Below are positions 25,731 through 35,048 of a DNA stretch of 64,000 nt, one piece after another. The position numbers and the translations under genes are program-made. Numbering within the stretch: the first letter of the stretch is position 1; each line of letters opens with the position of its first letter. The notes below the pieces were generated by a model. The model was not told where the DNA came from. It saw only the letters and a program-made list of their open reading frames with translations, and searched no databases. The stretch is from NCBI GenBank assembly GCA_017546605.1, contig JAFYSH010000019.1, forward strand, positions 1 to 64,000, written 5' to 3'. Source of the stretch: Bacteroidales bacterium (lineage in GTDB: Bacteria > Bacteroidota > Bacteroidia > Bacteroidales > UBA932).

Positions 25731-27167
25731 ATGAAAAAATTATTTCCTTTAATGATCGTTGCGCTGCTCTCCTTGGTAGCCTGCGAAAACAAAAATGAAC
25801 CCGCTCCCAAGGATCCCGAACAACTCGCAACTCCTGTTTTAACCGTTGACTCTGTTGGCGAAACCAGTGCTCACCTCTCTTGGACAAGCATTGAAAACGC
25901 CACCAGTTACTCCATTGTACTAAACAATGAGACAACCAATCTCATTACTACCAATATTACCGCAAACCTCATTGAAATTACAGATTTGACGCCCAGCACC
26001 TACACCTTCCGTGTAAGAGCCTACAACGATGACACTGACAACTTTGTCGCTTCCGAATGGGCTGAAACATCTTTCGAAATCGAACAAGTTCAAAAGCCTG
26101 AACCGGAAGATCTCACCATTGGCATCAACATCACCAATGTTACCGAAACCGAAGCTACCATTGTGGTCACCCCTAACCAAAATGACACTTGGTTTTTTGC
26201 CCGCGTAATTACCGTTGCGGAATTGAAAACCTTTGACATCTACCAATACGACGAAGACATCATCATGTACATGATGGAAAACCCGGATCGCGAAGACTAC
26301 ATCTTCAAAGGCGAACAAACCATTGAAATGGAACGTCTGCAACCCAGCTACGAATACATGGTGGTTGCATTTGACTACCTCAACCCCGGCAAATTGTTCA
26401 AAGAAGAATTCAAAACCAAGGATGCTCAGTTGGAAAAGGTAATTGAAATCAGCAATTTGGAAGTAGGTTATACCGACGTATCCTTCACAGTGACCCCCAG
26501 CGACAACAACGAGTACTGGTACTATGAATGGATGACCACCGAAAGCTATGAAAGCTATGGCAAAAACGTAATCATCCACGCTTACTATGGTTTGCAAAAC
26601 TTGGCTTTGAGCTACGGTTTCAACAACATCGGTGAATACCTTAAAGTGGTTGCCATGAGCGGCGAAGACGAAGCATACATCACGGGCCTTCATAACGAAA
26701 CCGATTACACCGTAATGGTCTTCTATGTAAATCCGAATAGCACAGACCCGACTCAAATCTACGATTGGAACTATACCCCGGTTTCATTCACCACCTTGAC
26801 TCCCACCGGAGACGGAACTCCTACCATTGATATCGTTGACACCGAAGTAATCAGTCGTGGTAATGGTGTTTATGATATGAATGTTACCGTCAAAGTCAAC
26901 GACGCAGTTACCTCCCTCAGCGCAGCGGCTACTACTTATGAAAGCTGTGCAGCCTACTATGACCAAGGATGGGAAGCCATCAAAGCATTCTTCTGGTTGC
27001 GCGACCTGGGCACGGATGCATTGACGATGGCAAAATCCGAAGACGGATATGTTTACTCAAAATATGGATTGGAAGCCGGCGACTATGTATTCCTCTTTGA
27101 AGGCAGCAACGCTGAAGGAGTCATGGTTTATAATGGAGCCCGTTTTGACCCCACCCGATTCGAATAA
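25731..27167 (+). CDS. FnIII-containing lipoprotein, paralog of the one at 14255-17158
   Basis: A 478-residue lipoprotein with an SPII signal ending at Cys18 (SLVAC). The linker DPEQLATP is nearly identical to that of the 967-residue lipoprotein. A fibronectin type III-like domain follows (about 33-120), then a second beta domain (about 126-222) and at least one further similar domain (ISNLEVGYTDVSFTVTPSD near 240). The C-terminus is of no recognised family. It is probably on the outer membrane, perhaps surface-exposed; function is unknown. It stands alone between recJ (divergent) and lysS, with its own terminator downstream. A weak TAGTTTCG element (25685-25692) may be its promoter. Confidence 0.78.
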   Translation: MKKLFPLMIVALLSLVACENKNEPAPKDPEQLATPVLTVDSVGETSAHLSWTSIENATSYSIVLNNETTNLITTNITANLIEITDLTPSTYTFRVRAYNDDTDNFVASEWAETSFEIEQVQKPEPEDLTIGINITNVTETEATIVVTPNQNDTWFFARVITVAELKTFDIYQYDEDIIMYMMENPDREDYIFKGEQTIEMERLQPSYEYMVVAFDYLNPGKLFKEEFKTKDAQLEKVIEISNLEVGYTDVSFTVTPSDNNEYWYYEWMTTESYESYGKNVIIHAYYGLQNLALSYGFNNIGEYLKVVAMSGEDEAYITGLHNETDYTVMVFYVNPNSTDPTQIYDWNYTPVSFTTLTPTGDGTPTIDIVDTEVISRGNGVYDMNVTVKVNDAVTSLSAAATTYESCAAYYDQGWEAIKAFFWLRDLGTDALTMAKSEDGYVYSKYGLEAGDYVFLFEGSNAEGVMVYNGARFDPTRFE

Positions 27168-27198
27168 TCCAATTCAGAAACGAATACAATCAACTCAC

Positions 27199-27239
27199 AA
27201 CATTCCCGCACAGGATCGGCTGTTCGGGAATGTTTTTTT
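27199..27239 (+). terminator. terminator after the FnIII lipoprotein gene
   Basis: A perfect 10-bp stem, AACATTCCCG (27199-27208) with CGGGAATGTT (27225-27234), is followed by a T run to 27239. It lies 31 bp after the lipoprotein stop codon. Confidence 0.88.
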
Positions 27240-27261
27240 ATGAATATTTGGAGAAATCGCA

Positions 27262-27269
27262 TAAATTTG
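27262..27269 (+). promoter_or_regulatory. candidate -7 element of the lysS operon
   Basis: TAAATTTG matches TAnnTTTG and is 26 bp before the lysS ATG. The upstream -33 position has TATG (27239-27242), a 3/4 match at about 19 bp spacing. Confidence 0.55.
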
Positions 27270-27295
27270 CAGTTTAACCATTGACATTCATTTTT

Positions 27296-28846
27296 ATGGA
27301 AATTCGAGAACTGAACGAACAGGAACAAAACCGACGGGATGCCGTCAGCAAACTACGGGAATTGGGCATTGAACCCTATCCTGCCCCCTTATTTGAAGTC
27401 AACGCTACTGCAGAAGAAATCAAAACCAAATACGACCCGGAAACTTGTCCATTCAGCGAGATCTCGATTGGTGGCCGTATTATGAGCCGTCGCATCATGG
27501 GTGCGGCCTCATTCATCGAACTGCAGGATGAGACCGGAAAAATCCAAGTGTACATCAAACGCGATGAGATTTGCCCGGATGAAGACAAAACCCTGTACAA
27601 CCAAGTTTTCAAAAAATTGTTGGACATTGGAGACATTGTCGGAATCACCGGTTTTGCATTCATTACCCAAACTGGCCACCTATCCATTCATGCTAAAACC
27701 TTGAAAGTACTCAGCAAGTCATTGCGTGTACTCCCGATCGTTAAAGAAAAAGAAGGCGAAGTTTTTGATGCATTCAGCAATCCGGAACAACGCTACCGCA
27801 TGCGTTACGTAGACTTGATTGTCAACCCGCAAGTACGCGACACTTTCATCAAACGCTCTAAAATTATGACGGCCATGCGCGATTACTTCAACGCACACGG
27901 CTGCCTTGAAGTGGATACTCCAGTTTTGCAACCCATTCCGGGTGGCGCATCAGCTCGTCCTTTCATCACCCACCACAATACCCTGGACATTCCCTTGTAC
28001 CTGCGTATTGCCAACGAACTTTACCTGAAACGGCTCATCGTCGGTGGCTTTAGCGGTGTTTATGAATTCTCCAGAAACTTCCGCAACGAAGGTATGGACA
28101 AGACCCATAACCCTGAATTCACTTGCCTGGAAATCTACGTTGCATACAAAGATTACAAATGGATGATGGAATTCACCGAGAAGATGTTGGAAAAAGTAGC
28201 GATGGAACTTCACGGACGTACGGATGATATCGTTGTGGGTGAAAATCACATCAACTTTACCGGTCCCTACCGTCGTTTGCCCATGTTGGATGCGATCAAA
28301 GAATACACAGGCATTGACGTATCCGGCATGAACGAAGACCAACTTCGACAAGTCTGCAAGGACCTCCACATTGAGACGGATCCTTCCATGGGTGTTGGCA
28401 AACTCATCGATGAAATCTTCGGGGAATACTGCGAAAAACACTTGATCCAGCCCACCTTCATTACCGACTATCCGGTGGAAACCTCCCCGCTGACCAAACG
28501 TCACCGTGAAAACCCCAACTTGACTGAGCGTTTCGAATTATTCGTCAATGGTAAAGAATTGTGCAACGCATACAGCGAGTTGAATGACCCGATTGATCAA
28601 TTGGAACGTTTCAAAGAACAAGTCAAACTGAAAGACAAGGGCGACGATGAAGCAATGTTCATTGACATGGACTTTGTTCGCGCACTCGAATACGGTATGC
28701 CTCCGACCTCCGGTATGGGTATCGGAATTGACCGTTTGGCGATGTTGATGACCAATTCTGCCTCCATCCAAGACGTATTGCTCTTCCCTCAAATGCGTCC
28801 TGAAATGCATCAGAACAACAATGCTGCCCAACAAGAAGAGGCCTAA
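27296..28846 (+). CDS. lysS: lysyl-tRNA synthetase, class II
   Basis: It charges tRNA-Lys. The ATG at 27296 gives 516 residues, starting [15 protein letters not shown] as in Bacteroidota LysS; an in-frame ATG 15 bp upstream is less likely. The anticodon-binding OB-fold lies at about 55-160 ([19 protein letters not shown] near 60-78). Class II motif 2 is [15 protein letters not shown] near 257-271, and motif 3 is [14 protein letters not shown] near 477-490. A four-base gap separates it from the next gene, so the two are likely cotranscribed. Confidence 0.97.
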   Translation: MEIRELNEQEQNRRDAVSKLRELGIEPYPAPLFEVNATAEEIKTKYDPETCPFSEISIGGRIMSRRIMGAASFIELQDETGKIQVYIKRDEICPDEDKTLYNQVFKKLLDIGDIVGITGFAFITQTGHLSIHAKTLKVLSKSLRVLPIVKEKEGEVFDAFSNPEQRYRMRYVDLIVNPQVRDTFIKRSKIMTAMRDYFNAHGCLEVDTPVLQPIPGGASARPFITHHNTLDIPLYLRIANELYLKRLIVGGFSGVYEFSRNFRNEGMDKTHNPEFTCLEIYVAYKDYKWMMEFTEKMLEKVAMELHGRTDDIVVGENHINFTGPYRRLPMLDAIKEYTGIDVSGMNEDQLRQVCKDLHIETDPSMGVGKLIDEIFGEYCEKHLIQPTFITDYPVETSPLTKRHRENPNLTERFELFVNGKELCNAYSELNDPIDQLERFKEQVKLKDKGDDEAMFIDMDFVRALEYGMPPTSGMGIGIDRLAMLMTNSASIQDVLLFPQMRPEMHQNNNAAQQEEA

Positions 28847-28850
28847 CCCT

Positions 28851-29648
28851 ATGCTTGAGATTACTTCGAATACCAATCCGCGCATCAAAGATGCGATTGC
28901 CCTGCAAGACAAATCCTCTTTGCGTCGTAAAAGTGGCCGTTTTGTTATCGAAGGAATCCGAGAAGTTGAACAAGCGCTTGCAGCCGGAATCCGGTTGCAA
29001 GCCTTATTTTTTACACCTACCCTGGAAAACCTCCGCCAAGACTTGCTTCAACAAGCCGAAAAAAGTGGAGCTACCCTTTGTCGCATCAACTCCAACGTAT
29101 ACCAAAAACTCGCCTACCGGGAATCTACCGAAGGCATTGTTGCGGTTGCCCATACACCCAGCCGTAGTTTGCGCGAGCTGCAAGTATCTGAGCACCCCCT
29201 GATTATTGTTTTGGAAGCGGTTGAAAAACCTGGCAACCTGGGAGCAATTCTACGGACGGCCGATGCAGTACACGCCGATGCAGTACTGGTCTGCGATCCA
29301 TTGACCGATCTCTACAATCCAAACGTAATCCGCTCTAGCTTGGGCGGTGTATTCTCCGTCCCCCTACTTAGTTGCACTTCTGAAGAAGCCGTGCAATGGC
29401 TCAAGGAACGCCACATACGCATCCTAACAGCACAACTACAAGACTCCGAGCTATATTACGCCACCGATATGCGCACAGGCTGTGCTCTAGTGATGGGTAC
29501 TGAGGCAACCGGACTAACCCCTTACTGGCGCGAGCAGGCAGATGAACACATCCGCATTCCCATGTTGGGCAAAATTGATTCCCTAAATGTGTCTGTATCT
29601 ACAGCCATTCTTTGCTACGAAGCCATCCGCCAACGCCATGAAGCCTGA
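28851..29648 (+). CDS. SPOUT (TrmH/RlmB-like) RNA 2'-O-methyltransferase
   Basis: This is a SAM-dependent methyltransferase acting on tRNA or rRNA ribose. The ATG at 28851 gives 265 residues. An N-terminal substrate-binding domain (about 1-95) has SGRFVIEGIREVEQAL. The SPOUT domain carries motif 1 EKPGNLGAILRTADA (about 124-138), motif 2 MGTEATGLTPYWREQAD (about 214-230) and motif 3 GKIDSLNVSVSTAILCYE (about 239-256). The substrate site cannot be decided between RlmB-like and TrmH-like forms. It overlaps the aroE start by 11 bp. Confidence 0.9.
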   Translation: MLEITSNTNPRIKDAIALQDKSSLRRKSGRFVIEGIREVEQALAAGIRLQALFFTPTLENLRQDLLQQAEKSGATLCRINSNVYQKLAYRESTEGIVAVAHTPSRSLRELQVSEHPLIIVLEAVEKPGNLGAILRTADAVHADAVLVCDPLTDLYNPNVIRSSLGGVFSVPLLSCTSEEAVQWLKERHIRILTAQLQDSELYYATDMRTGCALVMGTEATGLTPYWREQADEHIRIPMLGKIDSLNVSVSTAILCYEAIRQRHEA

Positions 29649-30465
29649 TCCAATCCATCAGCCTGATGCTCTGAGATTGGCCTTGATCGGATATCCCATT
29701 GCACACAGTCTGAGTCCTTCCCTCTTTCAAGCATACTGTCCCTACGACTTGCTGGAAACCTCCTCGTTTCAAGAGGGCTTTCATCTTTTTATAACTGGAA
29801 ATTATTGGGCTACCAATGTCACCACGCCCTTCAAAGAGGAAGCCTATACCTACGCAGATCAGGCCAGCCCGATCTGCCACCTACTGAAAGCCACCAACCT
29901 ATTGATCAAAGAAAAAGATGGAGTACATGCCTATAACACCGATTATAGTGCCGTCTGCCAACTTCTTCGTCAGCATATTTGCCGTCCACAACACATCCTG
30001 GTCATCGGTTGCGGGGGCGCAGGCAAAGCCGCTGCTTCTGCCGTCTATACAGAAGGGCATCATCTCTATCTGGCAAACCGTAATACACAAAAAGCATCGG
30101 ATTTCATCCAAGCCCTTAAAAGCGCCAACCTGCCTATTTCCACCCACAATCCTTCTGAAAAGCGGATCTGCAAACCACTCTCGCTCGATCACATCCCTGC
30201 CATCTGGGAGCAAATCAACTGCGTCATCATCACCCTTCCTGCGGCTTTCAATGACAGCCACTTTGCCAAAATTCTCCTAGAACAAGACTACACTGACAAA
30301 CTGGTCATTGAAGCAAATTATGCTGCTCCCCTATTAAAAAACGCCCCCCAATACCTTGGAGGACGTCTCTGGTTAAAGGCCCAAGCACAACCGCTGATCG
30401 AGCGCATCAGTCGCGTTGTGCAGCGCGATCCAAACCCAACTCTGGATGTTTCTGAGAGGATTTGA
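29638..30465 (+). CDS. aroE: shikimate dehydrogenase
   Basis: It reduces 3-dehydroshikimate to shikimate with NADPH. The ATG at 29638 gives 275 residues and overlaps the methyltransferase gene. Substrate-binding SLSP (24-27), the catalytic Lys66 in NVTTPFKEEA and Asp102 in NTDYS are all present. The nucleotide loop is GCGGAGK (124-130), with NRNT near 143 as the NADP selector region. The final 59 bp overlap the 3' end of the opposite MFS gene, so the last 20 residues are a short extension. An AroE-like paralog with another substrate is possible but less likely. Confidence 0.9.
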   Translation: MKPDPIHQPDALRLALIGYPIAHSLSPSLFQAYCPYDLLETSSFQEGFHLFITGNYWATNVTTPFKEEAYTYADQASPICHLLKATNLLIKEKDGVHAYNTDYSAVCQLLRQHICRPQHILVIGCGGAGKAAASAVYTEGHHLYLANRNTQKASDFIQALKSANLPISTHNPSEKRICKPLSLDHIPAIWEQINCVIITLPAAFNDSHFAKILLEQDYTDKLVIEANYAAPLLKNAPQYLGGRLWLKAQAQPLIERISRVVQRDPNPTLDVSERI

Positions 30466-31789
30466 TAAAAATTAGGGCAACTCCGATTGAAATTACAGCC
30501 AAAACAATAAAGAGCAATTCCACGTGTACCGGATTTCCACTCTTATCTAGAATCTGTCCTACCCAAACCGGCACAAGCATCATTCCCATATTCTGCACCC
30601 AATAAATCAATGAATAGGCGGTTCCCAAATTCTTTTCCGGGATGATCTTCGGCACAGAAGGCCACATGGCAGCCGGAACCAACGAATAACCGATGCCCAA
30701 CACGCCAATACCTAAAAATCCAAAGAACGGGTGACCCGGTGCAAAAGCGATGATCAAGTGAGCTACCAGCACCAAACAAGAACCCACCAGCATAAAGCGT
30801 GTACCCTTGCCCCAACGGTCCACCAGGTGGCCAAACAATGGAGCAAATACAATCGTACAGAAAGGAATCATACTAATCATCTGTCCTGCCACCTTAAAAT
30901 CAATTCCAAAACGAGGAATCGCCACAGCGGATGCAAACTTTCCAAAAGAAATAATACAGCAGTAGAAGGACACACAAAGCAAAGAGATCAGCAGGAAGTT
31001 TCGGTTGGACATCACTTTCCAAACATCACTCCATCGAAAGTCTTCCTTTTGTTCCTGCGCCACTTGTTCCGCAATCCGACGAGCCTCCTCACTTTGACGA
31101 TCTAAGCGAAAATCCATCACCGCAAAGATGGTCCAAACGATGCCACTCACAATCAGCAGTCCCATACCAACCCAAACCACCACCATAATCATTTCTCTAG
31201 ATAAAATCCCACTTTCATATGCAATCAGATAAGGCACTGACAACAAAGCGGTTGCTTTTCCAAGACGTGCCAACGAAAGTTGAACCCCCATAGCCAAGGC
31301 CATTTCTCGATTCTTGAACCACTTGGCAATTGCCCGATTCACCACCACACCTGCGATCTCACTTCCCAGTCCAAAGACCGCAAAACCAGCGGTAGCCAAA
31401 GCCAAAGACGGTTTGTCAAAGTACTGACCCAACCATTGAGCCAAAGCTCCCTGATCAAAGGCATCACTCATCGCAAAACCAGCCAAAGCAGCACCCAAGA
31501 TCATCAGACCGACGAAAACCGAACCCGTCAGCCGTACACCCCAGCGGTCCAAGAGCATTCCACAAAATATCAGACCACCAAAAACACACAAAACAGAGTA
31601 GGCTCCCGTGTACAACCCATAATCCGTTGCATCCCACCCTAAAGCCACTTGATCCGGTGTCCTAAAAATCTCCGACAAAGGAGAAAACATGTCGGCGAAA
31701 AAGTATGAGCCGAACATAGGAATAGCAAGGCACAGCAGCGCTAGCCACCGTGCCCCCTTAGAATCCGTCAAAATACGCGGTTTACCCAT
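30407..31789 (-). CDS. MFS transporter (second of a tandem pair)
   Basis: This 460-residue integral membrane protein has about 12 hydrophobic segments and the MFS loop 2-3 signature (LLDRWGVRLTG near 80-90). The segment AAMWPSVPKIIPEKNLGTAYSLIYWVQNMG near 372-401 is shared with its upstream neighbour (given here as key words WPSVPKII and QNMG). Substrate is unknown; it does not resemble a well-known sugar or drug transporter closely. Its ATG overlaps the stop codon of the neighbouring MFS gene by one base (TAATG), so translation is coupled. The 3' end overlaps aroE by 59 bp. Confidence 0.85.
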   Translation of the reverse strand: MGKPRILTDSKGARWLALLCLAIPMFGSYFFADMFSPLSEIFRTPDQVALGWDATDYGLYTGAYSVLCVFGGLIFCGMLLDRWGVRLTGSVFVGLMILGAALAGFAMSDAFDQGALAQWLGQYFDKPSLALATAGFAVFGLGSEIAGVVVNRAIAKWFKNREMALAMGVQLSLARLGKATALLSVPYLIAYESGILSREMIMVVVWVGMGLLIVSGIVWTIFAVMDFRLDRQSEEARRIAEQVAQEQKEDFRWSDVWKVMSNRNFLLISLLCVSFYCCIISFGKFASAVAIPRFGIDFKVAGQMISMIPFCTIVFAPLFGHLVDRWGKGTRFMLVGSCLVLVAHLIIAFAPGHPFFGFLGIGVLGIGYSLVPAAMWPSVPKIIPEKNLGTAYSLIYWVQNMGMMLVPVWVGQILDKSGNPVHVELLFIVLAVISIGVALIFIKSSQKHPELGLDRAAQRD

Positions 31790-33159
31790 TATTTTTTCAC
31801 GTTAGGCAATTCCAAGCCGTAATTTTTGCGTCTGTCTTCGATCTTCAAATATACTCCGATCAACAATGCCAAAATACCGAAGCAAGAGAAAATAATCATC
31901 GGTACCAAGTACCCACCGGTTGCATCCAAAGTTGCTCCAATCAAAAGAGGAGTCGCAAACAGACCGATATTTTGAATCCAGAAAATTACGCAATAAGCCG
32001 ATCCCAAGATTCTGGAGTCAATAATCTTCGGAACAGAAGGCCACAAAGCCGCCGGAACCAGGGAGAAAGAAACGCCCAAAATCAGGATTAACAGCGTAGC
32101 AAAAGCCTTAGAAGGGAATACCGGCAACAAGAATGCAAAACTCATGTGGCAAGCAATCATAAAGATTGCACCCAACATCAACATCGAAGCACCCTTACCT
32201 TTGTAATCCAAGAAAGCACCCAAGAACGGGGTCAAACACATCGCCAAAATCGGGAAGAAACTAAACAATTGGGATGCCTCATTGGCAGCAATACCCAAGG
32301 TTGTTTCCAGATAGTTCGGAGCAAAACGTTGGAAGGGGAAGATCGCTGAGTAATACAACACGCACAACAAAGCTACCAACCAGAACATCTTGCTAGTAAA
32401 AATTGCTTTCAAATCGCTCAAGTGGAATTCTTCTTCACCACCTTCTTCTTCATTCAATTCGCCAGCTGCTACCAGTTGTTTATCCAGCTTACGGTCCATC
32501 AAAGAGAACACAATGTAGCAAATCAATCCGATGAGCAACAATGCTGTACAGAAACCAACCGGAGCGATAACCGATTGATCAAATTTATTTGAGATGATCG
32601 GAGCAATCCACATCACGGCAAATACACCTAAACGAGCAATGGCCATTTCAATACCCATTGCCAAGGCCATTTCCTTACCTTTGAACCACTTTGCAATGGA
32701 CTTAGACACGGTAGTTCCCGCCATCTCACAACCGCAACCGAAAATCATAAAGCCCAAACAAGCCATCTTCGCGTTTCCCGGCAAGGCTACCCACCAACTG
32801 TTCAACCATTGGCAAAGGCTGGTTGCTGCAAACCAATCTGTAATCGCAATGAATTTAATGGCAGCACCAATTACCATCAACGATCCAGACAGGATTCCTG
32901 TAAAACGAATCCCCATTTTGTCCAAGATGATCCCAGCAAAGATCAAGAAGAAACAGAATACGTTCAGAAAATACTCGGAAGCCGCATAGGTTCCAAAAAC
33001 ACTGTTGTTCCAATGCAAATTTGTCTCAACAAGGGATTTAAGCGGAGACATCACATCCACAAACATGTACGCAAAGAACATCATCAATGCGACCAGAATC
33101 AGCGCAGCCCAACGGGCTACCACGCTATCTGACAAAAAACGTTTAACAGTAGCAGTCAT
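31789..33159 (-). CDS. MFS transporter (first of a tandem pair)
   Basis: A 456-residue MFS protein with about 12 membrane segments, loop 2-3 motif LDKMGIRFTG near 79-88, and a charged central loop (about 210-235, rich in Glu) between the two six-helix halves. It is a clear paralog of the next gene, sharing LWPSVPKII and IQNIG near 380-400. The two may form a heterodimer or have related substrates; neither is identifiable. It has its own full promoter and starts the two-gene operon. Confidence 0.86.
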   Translation of the reverse strand: MTATVKRFLSDSVVARWAALILVALMMFFAYMFVDVMSPLKSLVETNLHWNNSVFGTYAASEYFLNVFCFFLIFAGIILDKMGIRFTGILSGSLMVIGAAIKFIAITDWFAATSLCQWLNSWWVALPGNAKMACLGFMIFGCGCEMAGTTVSKSIAKWFKGKEMALAMGIEMAIARLGVFAVMWIAPIISNKFDQSVIAPVGFCTALLLIGLICYIVFSLMDRKLDKQLVAAGELNEEEGGEEEFHLSDLKAIFTSKMFWLVALLCVLYYSAIFPFQRFAPNYLETTLGIAANEASQLFSFFPILAMCLTPFLGAFLDYKGKGASMLMLGAIFMIACHMSFAFLLPVFPSKAFATLLILILGVSFSLVPAALWPSVPKIIDSRILGSAYCVIFWIQNIGLFATPLLIGATLDATGGYLVPMIIFSCFGILALLIGVYLKIEDRRKNYGLELPNVKK

Positions 33160-33191
33160 TTCAATTAGATAGTTTTAGATTAAATAATCTT

Positions 33192-33222
33192 CAAAAGTAG
33201 TTTATTTCCCGATTGTGGCAAA
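33192..33222 (-). promoter_or_regulatory. promoter of the tandem MFS operon (TTTG-N19-TAnnTTTG)
   Basis: On the minus strand TTTG (33222-33219) is followed after 19 bp by TACTTTTG (33199-33192). The MFS ATG lies 32 nt downstream. Confidence 0.78.
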
Positions 33223-33305
33223 ATTAAAATCCCCGCATATACTTTTATTTTTCATTCTCGTAGAATAGTCGTACCTTAGCAGGTCGAATAAACACATACC
33301 AATTT

Positions 33306-33743
33306 ATGTCACTGAATAAAGTCATGCTAATCGGAAATTTGGGCCGCGATCCCGAAGTTCGCCACTTGGAAAGTGGTACCGTCAATGCTACATTTACCCT
33401 AGCCACCTCCGAACGCTATCGGGATCGGACAACTGGGGAAACCAAAGAGCAAACCGAATGGCATAACATCGTATGCTGGAGACAATTGGCTGAATTCAGC
33501 GAAAACTACCTCAAAAAAGGAACACAAATATTCGTTGAAGGAAAATTGCGCAGCCGTTCCTACACGGACCAAAACGGCAATGTGCGCTACGTCACTGAGA
33601 TTGTAGCAGACTCCATCCAGCTGTTGGGCCGTAAATCCGACAATTCTGCCCAAACACAACAGCCGGTTCGTCCGGTTCAAACTGCCCAACCGGCACAAAG
33701 CGTCCAACCCATCGTTGATGAAGGAGACGACCTTCCCTTTTAA
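33306..33743 (+). CDS. ssb: single-stranded DNA-binding protein
   Basis: The 145-residue protein has the OB-fold of SSB (about 1-108: NKVMLIGNLGRDPEVRHL, EWHNIVCWRQLAE, FVEGKLRSRSY). A Gln/Pro-rich linker leads to the acidic tip DDLPF that recruits repair and replication partners. It binds single-stranded DNA as a tetramer. A weak TACCTTAG element at 33272-33279 may be the promoter. purA follows after 33 bp. Confidence 0.97.
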   Translation: MSLNKVMLIGNLGRDPEVRHLESGTVNATFTLATSERYRDRTTGETKEQTEWHNIVCWRQLAEFSENYLKKGTQIFVEGKLRSRSYTDQNGNVRYVTEIVADSIQLLGRKSDNSAQTQQPVRPVQTAQPAQSVQPIVDEGDDLPF

Positions 33744-33776
33744 ATACCTGATAAACCATATACCTTTTAATATATT

Positions 33777-35039
33777 ATGAAACTTGATGTCGTATTAGGT
33801 CTCCAATGGGGAGACGAAGGCAAAGGAAAAATTGTTGACGTTCTTGCTGGAAGCTATCCGGTTATCGCCCGTTTCCAAGGCGGTCCCAATGCCGGCCACT
33901 CCCTTCATTTCGGAAACACCAACTTCGTTTTACACACAATCCCTTCCGGTATTTTCCGTGAAAACACGATGAATGTCATCGGAAATGGTGTTGTCATCGA
34001 CCCTATCATTTTCCAAGAAGAATGCGAAAAATTGGTCGCTATGGGAGTTCCCGTCAGAGAACGCATCTGCATTTCTCAAAAAGCCCATTTGATTCTTCCG
34101 ACACACAAGATCATTGATGCCGCTTCTGAAGCAGCAAAAGGAAAATCCAAAATTGGATCAACCTTAAAAGGCATTGGCCCGACTTACATGGACAAAACCG
34201 GCAGAAATGGTTTGCGCGTAGGCGATATCCTAGCGACAGACTTTTTGACCCGTTTTGAAAACCTGAAACAAAAACACATCGCATTGCTCCGCCAATACGA
34301 TTTTACCTACGATGCACAAGCCAACGAAGCTGCATGGTTGGAAGCCATTGAATACCTGCGCAGTTTCAACTTGGTAGATGGCGAATACTACATCCACAAA
34401 GAATTGAAAAATGGCAAAGCGGTTTTGGCCGAAGGCGCACAAGGTTCGATGTTGGACATTGACTTCGGATCGTATCCGTTTGTCACTTCTTCCACCACAA
34501 CTTGCTCTGGAGCCTGCTTGGGCTTGGGCGTAGCTCCTTCTACCGTTAAAAATGTATATGGTATTTTTAAAGCCTACTGCACCCGTGTAGGTAGCGGTCC
34601 CTTCCCCACCGAATTGTTCGATGAAACTGGCGAACAACTCCGCAAACTCGGTCACGAATTCGGAGCAACCACAGGCCGTGCTCGTCGTACCGGTTGGTTG
34701 GACTTGGTTGCCTTGAAATACGCCATTATGCTCAACGGTGTTACCGACTTGATCATGATGAAATCCGACGTACTCGACACCTTCGACACCATCCGCGTAG
34801 CTACTGCTTACCGCGTCAATGGTGAAGTCATCGATCACGTTCCGTTCGATACCTATGCTGAAGTAGAACCGATCTACCAAGACTTCCGCGGCTGGAAAAC
34901 CGACCTCACTGGCATCCGTCGTGAAGAGGACCTTCCGACCGCTTTCCGCGAATACGTTGAGTTTTTGGAAAAAGAAACCGGGGTTCCGATCCGCATCATT
35001 TCCCTGGGACCCGATCGCGATCAAACCATCATTCGATAG
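33777..35039 (+). CDS. purA: adenylosuccinate synthetase
   Basis: It joins IMP and aspartate using GTP to form adenylosuccinate in AMP synthesis. The 420-residue protein has the glycine-rich loop GDEGKGK (12-18) with catalytic Asp13, and His41 in GGPNAGHS. Other family segments are GPTYMDKTGRNGLRVGD (about 135-151), LAEGAQGSMLDIDFGSYPFVTSS near 220-242 and TGRARRTGWLDL near 298-309. Full length. dxs begins 9 bp after the stop. Confidence 0.98.
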   Translation: MKLDVVLGLQWGDEGKGKIVDVLAGSYPVIARFQGGPNAGHSLHFGNTNFVLHTIPSGIFRENTMNVIGNGVVIDPIIFQEECEKLVAMGVPVRERICISQKAHLILPTHKIIDAASEAAKGKSKIGSTLKGIGPTYMDKTGRNGLRVGDILATDFLTRFENLKQKHIALLRQYDFTYDAQANEAAWLEAIEYLRSFNLVDGEYYIHKELKNGKAVLAEGAQGSMLDIDFGSYPFVTSSTTTCSGACLGLGVAPSTVKNVYGIFKAYCTRVGSGPFPTELFDETGEQLRKLGHEFGATTGRARRTGWLDLVALKYAIMLNGVTDLIMMKSDVLDTFDTIRVATAYRVNGEVIDHVPFDTYAEVEPIYQDFRGWKTDLTGIRREEDLPTAFREYVEFLEKETGVPIRIISLGPDRDQTIIR

Positions 35040-35048
35040 CAACTACAC

